Shown here: positions 1 to 5,670 of the stretch, one piece after another
How positions within the stretch are numbered: the first letter of the stretch is position 1
How the letters are laid out: the number at the start of each line of letters is the position of its first letter
Source of the DNA: VYFG01 sp022827325
GTDB taxonomy: Bacteria > Pseudomonadota > Gammaproteobacteria > Arenicellales > Poriferihabitantaceae
DNA: 8,663 nt
NCBI GenBank assembly: GCA_022827325.1
Contig: JAJDTE010000027.1
Location: 1-8,663, forward strand
Direction of reading: 5' to 3'
The notes under the pieces: generated by a model
What the model was told of the DNA's origin: nothing
What the model saw: the letters and a program-made list of their open reading frames with translations, nothing else
Database searches by the model: none
Made by a program: the position numbers and the translations under genes

Positions 1-1
1 C

Positions 2-259
2 ACGGTGAACCAGTACCTGAATGTTGTGAGGGAGAAGCTGGGGTGTCGGACGAAGTTCGAGGCGGCGGTTCGTGCGTCCCGGTTCGGGCTGCTGCTTGGG
101 AGCCCGGACAGTTACAGGAGGAACCTCCGGCGGGATGCGTACCCGGAGGTGGATTGCGATGACCGCTGGATCGAGGGGACGGTGATGGTGAACCGGGAGG
201 GGCGGGAGGAGGAGCCGGTGGTGGAGGAGCAGAAGGACGGGGAGGAGGGCGGGAAATAG
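2..259 (+). CDS. LuxR-type HTH regulator, C-terminal fragment with acidic tail
   Basis: The reading frame is open to the left edge, so the true start lies outside the window; the GTG at 5 is probably internal. The first 31 visible residues fit the second half of a LuxR/GerE DNA-binding domain: T-V-x-x-Y at the start of the recognition helix, then R-E-K-L-G-C-R-T, E-A-A-V-R-A and a closing F-G-L-L. In this family that helix contacts DNA in the major groove. Most LuxR-type proteins end soon after this point, but here about 54 hydrophilic residues follow, finishing in a Glu/Gly/Lys-rich stretch. Codons in the fragment strongly favour G endings (GGG, GAG, AGG, CGG), unlike the C-ending bias of later genes. 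The sensory N-terminal domain is not visible, so ligand or phosphorylation control cannot be told. The family call is fairly firm and the target genes are unknown. Confidence 0.72.
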   Translation, partial: TVNQYLNVVREKLGCRTKFEAAVRASRFGLLLGSPDSYRRNLRRDAYPEVDCDDRWIEGTVMVNREGREEEPVVEEQKDGEEGGK

Positions 260-693
260 GACGGGCCTGCCTTCCGGATACCCAGGGAGGTTGCCGTGAG
301 ATTTCGCCCCAGGGGGGTAAACGCGGTCTTCAAATAGAGAGGACCCGGAAAAGGTCTTCATAGCCATCCTGACCCGGGCGGTGGAGGCGTTTCCTGCGGT
401 TACGAGAACCAGGCCCAGTTCGGTTCTGGAGCGGTTACGGTTCGGGAATTGTCCCCGTGCAGTCAGGCGTGCGCTTGCACACCGGGGTACAAGGCGCCGC
501 TGAAATCCCTGCTTCGGGCACGGAGCTGGCGGATGGGCGCTACGGATATTCGGCCCGTTGCTTTCATATGAAATATAATCGGGGGTTCGGCATCGGCCCG
601 TTGATTGCAAATAGCAGGAAAACAGAAGACGAACCGGAAATATTCCACACCGCCACGCAGACACAATCCCGTCAATGCCGGGATTGGCCGGAA
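260..693. other. Gene-free stretch between luxR fragment and GPP34 gene
   Basis: No convincing gene or terminator is seen. An open frame of about 60 codons (321-503, plus strand) encodes a protein-like stretch containing the residues DPEKVFIAILTRAVEAFP, but it has no ATG/GTG/TTG start in a sensible position and no recognised family. An 8-base direct repeat (GGTCTTCA at 325-332 and 353-360) flanks a purine-rich segment. The frame of the downstream gene is open back to a GTG at 457 and includes an ATG at 568, but the extra residues do not look like part of the domain. Confidence 0.4.
574..579 (+). promoter_or_regulatory. Possible -10 element for the GPP34 gene
   Basis: A perfect TATAAT lies in a short AT-rich patch within GC-rich DNA, about 115 bases before the chosen start of the GPP34 gene. 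No good -35 hexamer is found at 16-19 bases spacing; TTGCTT at 558-563 is too close. If used, it would give a leader of roughly 108 bases and would rule out the upstream starts at 457 and 568. Weak evidence. Confidence 0.25.
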
Positions 694-1425
694 ATGACAA
701 TGACTCCTGCCACCGACATCCCCACGGTAACAGAAGAAATACTGGTCCTTCTGCTGGATGACGAACGTGGAGTCCCGGTGCCGGTTCCGCGCAGCCACAT
801 GGCATGCGTGTTCGCCGGGGCCGTCCTGATGGACCTGGCGTTCGTCAACCGGATTGACACGGACCTCGAGAGCCTGATGGTCATCGACCGGACGCCGACC
901 GGAATTTTCATGCTCGATCACGCACTGGCGAAGATCGTCGCACGGAAGGAAACCGCCGACGCGCGCGCCTGGATCCGGGTGCTCTCGTCGGAAGATGCCG
1001 CCATGATCTCCGAACAGGCGCATATCAGGCTTGTCGAGCGCGGGATCCTGACGCTTCGGGAGGGCAGTTTTCGTGCGGCCTTCTGGCGCCCGCGCCGCGT
1101 TCCGACCCGGCTGGAGACAGAATTTGCCTGGCCCTTTGGCCGGCGCCGTTACCGTGAGTCCATCGGCAGGATCAAGCTGCGAATCGGCAACATCCTGTTC
1201 TCCGACGATATCCCGGACCCGCACGAGGTCGCGCTGATCGGACTGGTTTCCGCCTGTAACCTGTTCGGCGAGATATACCCGGACCGGGACATCAGTCAGT
1301 TCCGCCTGCGGATCGACCAACTGAGCAGGATGGACCTGATCGGCCGGGAGCTTGCGGGCATGATCACCGAAATCGGGCACGGCGTACAGGAGTCCCTTGC
1401 CGTGGCAGATTCCCGGACCGGATGA
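694..1425 (+). CDS. GPP34 (GOLPH3-like) domain protein
   Basis: A 243-residue protein that matches the GPP34 family, whose eukaryotic members (GOLPH3, yeast Vps74) bind phosphatidylinositol-4-phosphate and tether glycosyltransferases at the Golgi. The function of bacterial members is not established. Visible family features: the opening T-V-T-E-E-I-L-V-L-L-L-D-D-E (residues about 11-24), a hydrophobic helix with A-G-A-V-L-M-D-L-A, the stretch T-P-T-G followed by L-D-H-A-L, the pair W-I-R-V-L, and R-L-V-E-R-G-I-L near the middle. A later segment with D-P-H-E-V-A-L-I-G-L-V-S-A fits the C-terminal helices. Length is near the usual 200-240 residues. ATG 694 is chosen because it begins just before the domain; ATG 700 is equally possible, and neither has a strong Shine-Dalgarno. 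No signal peptide or membrane segment is seen, so a cytosolic or peripheral membrane protein is likely. Neighbours give no clue to its partner. Confidence 0.8.
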   Translation: MTMTPATDIPTVTEEILVLLLDDERGVPVPVPRSHMACVFAGAVLMDLAFVNRIDTDLESLMVIDRTPTGIFMLDHALAKIVARKETADARAWIRVLSSEDAAMISEQAHIRLVERGILTLREGSFRAAFWRPRRVPTRLETEFAWPFGRRRYRESIGRIKLRIGNILFSDDIPDPHEVALIGLVSACNLFGEIYPDRDISQFRLRIDQLSRMDLIGRELAGMITEIGHGVQESLAVADSRTG

Positions 1426-1426
1426 A

Positions 1427-1474
1427 GGTCCATGCCGGGACCAACCGGGTGCCGGGCTTCGGCCCCGCATTTCC
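1427..1474 (+). terminator. Paired hairpins after the GPP34 gene
   Basis: Two hairpins follow the stop codon. The first pairs GGTCC (1427-1431) with GGACC (1438-1442) around a 6-base loop. The second is stronger: GGGC (1454-1457) pairs with GCCC (1462-1465) around a TTCG tetraloop, and after one C/C mismatch TGC (1450-1452) pairs with GCA (1467-1469). Only a short ATTT follows instead of a full T-run, so termination efficiency is uncertain. Confidence 0.45.
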
Positions 1475-1716
1475 CACGCATGACGCCGGTACTCTTGAAA
1501 TACGCGTAGGAGCGGCATAGCGGGGACCTGGGGGAGCCTGTGGCGGAACGGGCGCCCGGATCCGCGTGGACCGGATGACCGGCCCACCAATCCCGGGCAT
1601 TCCCGTGACTGGCCCAATTGCGCCGCCGCCATGTCCCGCTCATGGAGTCGATGGGACGAGTTTCGGTGCGTCGTTGGCATATTGGAATCGGTATCCAAAT
1701 CGGGTGAATCCGGCAT

Positions 1717-1746
1717 TTCACAAACCACCTCCATATTCGATATAAA
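1717..1746 (+). promoter_or_regulatory. Sigma70-like promoter in AT-rich island
   Basis: TTCACA (1717-1722) and TATAAA (1741-1746), each five of six to consensus, are separated by 18 bases. The predicted transcript would start near 1753 and enter the gene-poor region before the oxidoreductase gene. It would have about 740 bases of leader if it serves that gene, so it may instead drive a small RNA or the small ORF at 1878. The opposite strand of the same island carries GGAGGTGG (complement of 1725-1732). Confidence 0.4.
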
Positions 1747-1877
1747 TACGGCTCGTCCCCGTTGCGGAAACGCTTAACGAAGAGGACGGAAGGAAGGGCA
1801 CTGCAGGACAGCCGGCCACAGCTTGAGCGGGAAGGGTTGTTCAAGGTCCCTGAATGCAATGAAGGGGTGATTGGCCG

Positions 1878-2039
1878 ATGAAAATGAAGATGGAGCAGAC
1901 GATGGAACGGGCTCCGTTTCAGCGTCTTGCAAGTCCGTGCGAGGTCCTCCATATCGCTCCTCCTCTTGTCGCACGGCCGGGAAAGCCCCCGCAGCAGCGC
2001 TTGACAGCCGGAGAGACGGCGCTTTCCCCTACCGGCTAG
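1878..2039 (+). CDS. Possible 53-residue small ORF, unrecognised
   Basis: ATG 1878 follows an AAGGGGTG Shine-Dalgarno-like stretch at about 10 bases and lies downstream of the promoter-like hexamers at 1717-1746. The product begins with a Met/Lys-rich segment and continues with a Pro-rich, non-repetitive sequence; no signal peptide, membrane helix or family is recognised. GC-rich DNA yields such ORFs by chance, so this is weak. A noncoding transcript is an equal alternative. Confidence 0.15.
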   Translation: MKMKMEQTMERAPFQRLASPCEVLHIAPPLVARPGKPPQQRLTAGETALSPTG

Positions 2040-2491
2040 CCAGAGGTGGGTGGTTGCCTGTAGTGCGATCCGGTATCCGGCGTGTGGATTCTGCCGGATT
2101 ACAGTTTTGTGACGAGTGATCGACAGGAAGTCATTTTCCGTTCGAGGACATTGAGAAAATCCGGAGACTACCCTCGGGCGTAGCAGGAGTTCCGGCCTTG
2201 GATGTCTGGGATAGCACTCCATCCGACATTCCATGAATTTGCCAGGTTACTGACCAGTTCATGAAGGGCATCGCCGACTTCCGGGTCTTTTCCGGACACC
2301 ACTAAGGGATGCTCATCCGGCAGGCCATGAGGTTCCATGTTCCTATGGGGACAGGGATCATGCCGGGATTCGGGAAGCAGCGGTCTGAAATCACGTATCC
2401 CTGCAGCAGCGTTTCTGCCAGAATCCTGTCGCATCCAGGCACATCCCTGCGGCCAGTGCCGACGCATCGTCCCCGAGACACCGACAACGCC

Positions 2492-4516
2492 ATGCTTGAT
2501 TCCAGATACGACTGCCTGTTCGAACCGATCGAGATCGGCCCTGTAACGGCCAGGAACCGCTTCTACCAGGTTCCCCACTGCTCCGGCATGGGCTGGCAGC
2601 GCCCACAGATGCTCGCCGCCATGCGGGGCATGAAGGCCGAGGGAGGGTGGGGCGTCGTCTGCACCGAGTATTGCTCCGTCCATGCCACATCGGACGACGG
2701 CGGATATCCGTATGCCCGCCTGTGGGATGAGGACGACATCCGCGACAATGCCCTGATGACGGAGGCAGTGCATGCACACGGCGCGCTTGCCGGTGTCGAA
2801 CTGTGGCTCGGCGGAAGCTTCATCGCCAATCTTGATTCACGGGTACCTCCTGTCGGTATCATCAGCCGGCCAACATCGAATACCGACGTCTACCACCCGG
2901 TTCAGAGCCGAAGGCTCGACCGGTCCGACATCGCCGAACTTCGGCGGTGGCAGTCTGCCGCCGCCCGGCGCGCGGTCGAGGCGGGATTCGATATCGTGTA
3001 CGTCTACGCCACCCACGGCTACCTGGTCTCCGAGTTCCTCAATCCCGACACCAATGATCGCGCCGACGAATATGGCGGCTCGCTCGGGAACCGGTACCGG
3101 ATCGTCCATGAACTCATCGACGTGACCCGCGAGGCGGTTGCCGGCAAGGCCGCGGTTGCCGTGCGCATCTCCGTGGACCTGGCCAATCCGGAGCGTTACG
3201 ACGCTTTCGGCGCCATGGCCGAACTGCCCGATCTCTGGGATCTGACCGTTCCGGACTACAGTATCGAGATGGGTTCTTCACGCTATACCAGGGAGGCCGG
3301 CCTGCAGGAGCATGTCGGAAAGGCAAAGGCGATGACGACGAAGCCGGTCGTGGCCGTCGGCCGCTTCACCTCGCCGGACACCATGGCCCGGGTCGTGCGT
3401 GAGGGTATCCAGGATCTTATCGGCGCTGCCAGGCCGTCGATCGCCGACCCCTTTCTGCCGAGGAAGATCGAGGAGGGGCGGATCGAGGACATCCGGGAGT
3501 GTATCGGCTGCAATATCTGCTACGCGCACAATTCGCTCGGCGTGCCGATCCGGTGCACCCAGAACCCGACCATGGGCGAGGAGCATCGCCGCGGATGGCA
3601 CCCGGAGCGAGTATCCCGACTATCTGCCCCCGGTCCGGAACGGGTTCTTGTGGTCGGGGCCGGTCCGGCCGGACTGGAAGCGGCCAGGGTTCTTGGCGAA
3701 CGCGGCTTCCCGGTGATGCTGGCGGAGGCGACGCGGGACCTGGGCGGCCGCGTGGTGCGGGAGAGCCGCCTGCCGGGCCTCGGCGAATGGATTCGGGTCC
3801 GCGACTGGCGCGTGGGGCAGATCGACAAGCTGCCGAATGTCGAGGTCTTCCGGGAGAGTCCCATGAACGTTGACGACATTCTCGAAGTCGGCGCGGACCA
3901 CGTGTTCCTGGGCACTGGGGCGAAATGGACCACCGACGGTGTGGGCCGCGTCCGGAACCTGCCGTTCGCCGTCGAAGCGGGGGCTGTCGTCGTGAGCGCC
4001 GACACCATGCTTGCCGGCGGGGAGACGCCATCCGGCAGCGTGCTGGTTTTCGATGACGACCACTACTACCTGGGTCCGGTCATCGCCCTGGCGCTCCGGT
4101 CACGGGGCAATTCCGTGACCCTGGTCACCCCGGCGGGCCGGGCCGGTCAGTGGAGCGGCTACACCAACGAGCAGCATGATGCCGTTCGCGCCCTGCTCGA
4201 TGCCGGGGTCCGGATCGTCACCAACCTGTCGGTTGACCGGATCGCGCCGGGAGGCGTCACCGCGTCCTGCGTGTTTTCGGGCCGCCAGGAAGAAATCGAG
4301 GCGGACTGGGTACTGCCGCTGACCCGCCGGGAACCGGACGATTCCCCCTACCACGGGCTCCAGGCCGCGATCGCGGAAGGACGCCCGCAAGCACCCCGGA
4401 CGGTTGCCCGTATCGGCGACTGTCTTGCGCCGGGCATCATCGCCGCCGCCGTCTACGGCGCCTACCGGGCGGCGGTGGAACTGCATCCCCATTCGGGCAC
4501 CGGCTGTTCCGACTGA
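2492..4516 (+). CDS. TMADH/DgcA-family FMN and [4Fe-4S] oxidoreductase (probable N-demethylase)
   Basis: A 674-residue flavoprotein of the trimethylamine dehydrogenase (TMADH) family, whose members oxidise N-methylated amines and pass electrons through a 4Fe-4S cluster. Residues 1-330 form the Old-Yellow-Enzyme-like TIM barrel. The opening L-F-E-P-I-E-I-G-P...R-N-R-F-Y-Q-V-P-H-C places Cys30 exactly where TMADH attaches FMN covalently, which supports ATG 2492 despite no clear Shine-Dalgarno. Tyr60 and the Y-x-x-H pair (172, 175) are kept. Cluster ligands are Cys337, 340, 343 and 355. A dinucleotide fold begins at about 384 with G-A-G-P-A-G (389-394) and leads the C-terminal nucleotide-binding domains. 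TMADH aromatic-bowl residues Trp264 and Trp355 have no counterpart: no Trp occurs between 250 and 368, and Asn347 sits at the Trp355 position. The stretch R-P-S-I-A-D-P-F-L-P-x-K-I-E-E-G-R-I-E-D-I-R and the length recall dimethylglycine or N-methylproline demethylases. Substrate is therefore open. No partner ETF or DgcB-like gene is adjacent. Confidence 0.88.
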   Translation: MLDSRYDCLFEPIEIGPVTARNRFYQVPHCSGMGWQRPQMLAAMRGMKAEGGWGVVCTEYCSVHATSDDGGYPYARLWDEDDIRDNALMTEAVHAHGALAGVELWLGGSFIANLDSRVPPVGIISRPTSNTDVYHPVQSRRLDRSDIAELRRWQSAAARRAVEAGFDIVYVYATHGYLVSEFLNPDTNDRADEYGGSLGNRYRIVHELIDVTREAVAGKAAVAVRISVDLANPERYDAFGAMAELPDLWDLTVPDYSIEMGSSRYTREAGLQEHVGKAKAMTTKPVVAVGRFTSPDTMARVVREGIQDLIGAARPSIADPFLPRKIEEGRIEDIRECIGCNICYAHNSLGVPIRCTQNPTMGEEHRRGWHPERVSRLSAPGPERVLVVGAGPAGLEAARVLGERGFPVMLAEATRDLGGRVVRESRLPGLGEWIRVRDWRVGQIDKLPNVEVFRESPMNVDDILEVGADHVFLGTGAKWTTDGVGRVRNLPFAVEAGAVVVSADTMLAGGETPSGSVLVFDDDHYYLGPVIALALRSRGNSVTLVTPAGRAGQWSGYTNEQHDAVRALLDAGVRIVTNLSVDRIAPGGVTASCVFSGRQEEIEADWVLPLTRREPDDSPYHGLQAAIAEGRPQAPRTVARIGDCLAPGIIAAAVYGAYRAAVELHPHSGTGCSD

Positions 4517-5402
4517 CCGGTTCCCGGTCCCCGACCGGTGGATCGCCGGGCACCGGATTTGCATGCGTCCGGGAGCCGGTGCGCGGGGACGGCGGGCACT
4601 CCGGCCGGGGACGCTTCGCTGGAGGGTGTCCCGATTCCGTGTCGGGGGATGGATCCTTCCGGGCCCCCTGCGCCATGGCGACGGAGGCCTGCATCCCCTG
4701 CGTCATCAGCCGGTGGACCGGGCCGTTCGGGACGTCCGAGAACGCGCCCAGGAATGCTGCGTAGGCTTCCGGGTCCTCCCTGATCCAGCGAAATCCCTCT
4801 TTCGGGAGAATCCGGCCGGCATGCATCAGTGATGTGACCCTCCCCGGTCTGCCGCAGGGATCCGGACGAAACCGTACCTTCATGTATCTGGCACGGGTGC
4901 GCCCGGGAGCGATGCCGTCCAGCAGCGGATCCCATTCGCACAGGTACCGTCCCCGCCGGTCGAAAAGGGCGATCTCCAGGGAGTCCAGGACGGGGCCGAT
5001 CTCACCCAGGAGCGTCGCCGCGAAGACGGCATAGGTGTAGAGGTCCGCTTTCTTCGACACCTGTTCAGGCATGGAGCCGATCGGCAGGATCAGTCCCTTG
5101 CGGAGCCTGAGGGCGAAGGCGCAGGATGAAAGGATGTGGGCGATCAGTCCGCCGGTCCAGGCGTGATGTCCAGCCGGTGTTGCCGGGCAGGACTGGATGA
5201 GTTCCGCGGTGCGGGTGATGGGGTGATGGTAAAGACTTTCGAACAGGCTGTCCGGGATGCCGGCAGACTGCCAGATGGAATTGATGGAAGACTGATTGTT
5301 CGCCAGGATCTCTCTTGCCTCCAGAACGGGCAGCAGCTGCCCGTCGCGTGCATGGGGCGGCAGTAAGAACGAAAAGAGCCCGATTGGCCGTGGTTGCGCC
5401 AT
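4437..5402 (-). CDS. Stand-alone TraI_2 (MobH relaxase N-terminal) domain protein, degenerate HD motif
   Basis: 321 residues from ATG 5402. Residues about 23-190 match the TraI_2 domain that opens MobH-type relaxases of integrative conjugative elements: L-L-P-V-L-E-A-R-E-I-L, then P-A-T-P-A-G-H-H-A-W-T-G-G-L-I-A-H (His79, His80, His89), then D-L-Y-T-Y-A-V-F-A-A-T-L-L and a D-P-L segment. In typical members this last helix ends in LHDIGK; here it reads L-L-G-E-I-G-P, so the His-Asp pair is Gly133-Glu134, and the Glu after His89 is Ser. Residues 240-265 (G-P-V-H...A-S-V-A) still resemble the relaxase, but the C-terminal relaxase half is absent and is replaced by a Pro/Arg-rich tail ending in eight Arg. 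A TTG at 5468 could add 22 residues, but the putative promoter overlaps it. No other conjugation gene is nearby, so this looks like a domesticated or decaying remnant. It overlaps the convergent oxidoreductase gene by 80 bases. Confidence 0.72.
   Translation of the reverse strand: MAQPRPIGLFSFLLPPHARDGQLLPVLEAREILANNQSSINSIWQSAGIPDSLFESLYHHPITRTAELIQSCPATPAGHHAWTGGLIAHILSSCAFALRLRKGLILPIGSMPEQVSKKADLYTYAVFAATLLGEIGPVLDSLEIALFDRRGRYLCEWDPLLDGIAPGRTRARYMKVRFRPDPCGRPGRVTSLMHAGRILPKEGFRWIREDPEAYAAFLGAFSDVPNGPVHRLMTQGMQASVAMAQGARKDPSPDTESGHPPAKRPRPECPPSPRTGSRTHANPVPGDPPVGDREPVSRNSRCPNGDAVPPPPGRRRRRRRR
4515..4539 (+). terminator. GC-rich hairpin at the end of the oxidoreductase gene
   Basis: Starting in the stop codon, GACCG (4515-4519) can pair with CGGTC (4525-4529), or the palindrome ACCGGT at 4516-4521 can pair with its copy at 4534-4539. 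No T-run follows, and the hairpin lies inside the antisense convergent gene, so this is only a possible terminator. Confidence 0.25.
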
Positions 5403-5438
5403 GCAGTGGAAACGATCCGGAAGTTCACGATTGGCGGT

Positions 5439-5468
5439 ATTTATGGCCTGCAGGGTATTGAAATTCAA
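5439..5468 (-). promoter_or_regulatory. Possible promoter of the TraI_2 gene
   Basis: Read on the minus strand: TTGAAT (complement of 5463-5468), a 17-base spacer, then CATAAA (complement of 5440-5445; ATAAAT one base further on). Each hexamer is about four of six to consensus. Transcription would begin near 5432, giving a leader of about 30 bases before ATG 5402, and would exclude the TTG start at 5468. Confidence 0.35.
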
Positions 5469-5471
5469 CCG

Positions 5472-5500
5472 GAAACCGGGAAATTCCGGGAATCGGTTTC
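5472..5500. promoter_or_regulatory. Inverted repeat just upstream of the putative -35
   Basis: GAAACCG (5472-5478) and CGGTTTC (5494-5500) form a perfect 7-base inverted repeat, enclosing a smaller near-palindrome GGAA-A-TTCC (5479-5487). It sits directly upstream of the putative minus-strand -35 hexamer, where an activator or repressor site would be expected. It could also be a chance feature of locally CCGG-rich DNA. Confidence 0.3.
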
Positions 5501-5641
5501 AGCTTGACAGTCACAACCTGACTGGGTCCGTATCCTGCTTTGGCAATCCCCGCCCCCGGGACACGGTTCCCGCTCCCTGGCACATGATGAATCCCATGGC
5601 CCGGGGTTCGTGGCCCCTGGATCGGCAAACCCGGCACCGAT

Positions 5642-5664
5642 CCCCCGCATGGTTCATGCGGGGG
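5642..5664 (-). terminator. Strong hairpin after the sterol reductase gene
   Basis: A perfect 10-base stem, CCCCCGCATG (5642-5651) with CATGCGGGGG (5655-5664), closes a 3-base GTT loop 6 bases beyond the stop codon of the minus-strand reductase gene. No T-run follows on that strand, so it may act as a terminator of the GC-hairpin kind or as an mRNA 3'-end stabiliser. It separates the reductase from the TraI_2 gene on the same strand. Confidence 0.6.
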
Positions 5665-5670
5665 CTGCCT

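Larger units (their letters stand above)
1475..2491. other. One-kilobase region without a convincing gene
   Basis: Long open frames exist on the minus strand here, but they run antisense through the GPP34 gene or the oxidoreductase gene and have atypical, Arg/Pro/Ser/His-rich composition, so I treat them as GC-driven shadows. The open frame upstream of 2492 in the oxidoreductase frame (from 2309) has no family similarity. The region does hold an AT-rich island with promoter-like hexamers (1717-1746) and a weak small ORF (1878-2039). A segment near 1506-1528 has the look of a single degenerate REP-type element but does not fold into the usual hairpin. Confidence 0.5.

Noticed and set aside
1506..1528. 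REP-like element (GTAGGAGCGGCATAGCGGGG)
   Set aside because: It resembles the heads of gammaproteobacterial REP repeats, but there is no matching inverted arm and no second copy in the window.
463..1734. 423-codon open frame on the minus strand antisense to the GPP34 gene, with a ribosome-site-like GGAGGTGG near its start
   Set aside because: Most of it is antisense to the GPP34 domain, which has clear family motifs. The product is Pro/Arg/His-rich with no recognisable domain, as expected for a shadow frame in GC-rich DNA.
1976..2110. Structured-looking stretch with GGAGAGAC resembling a glycine-riboswitch core
   Set aside because: The other conserved parts of that riboswitch are not found, and no glycine-related gene follows.
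1296..2234. 312-codon minus-strand open frame across the gene-poor kilobase
   Set aside because: Composition is atypical (many Arg, Ser, Pro, Trp, Cys), no motif is seen, and its 3' part overlaps the GPP34 gene. Its region around 1725-1732 is noted as a promoter/ribosome-site curiosity only.
2168..2338. Possible small minus-strand gene from ATG 2338 with fairly natural composition (contains HPLVVSGKDPEVGDALHELV)
   Set aside because: The Shine-Dalgarno-like AGGA is too close to the ATG, GC at third positions is only about half, and no family is recognised. A database search could revive it as a gene remnant.
2309..2491. Upstream extension of the oxidoreductase frame to ATG 2309
   Set aside because: The family's conserved start aligns to ATG 2492, where Cys30 falls at the expected number. 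The 61 extra residues resemble nothing in the family.
5504..5536. Perfect TTGACA at 5504-5509 on the plus strand with TATCCT downstream
   Set aside because: Spacing is 21 bases, the -10 match is poor, and no plus-strand gene follows.
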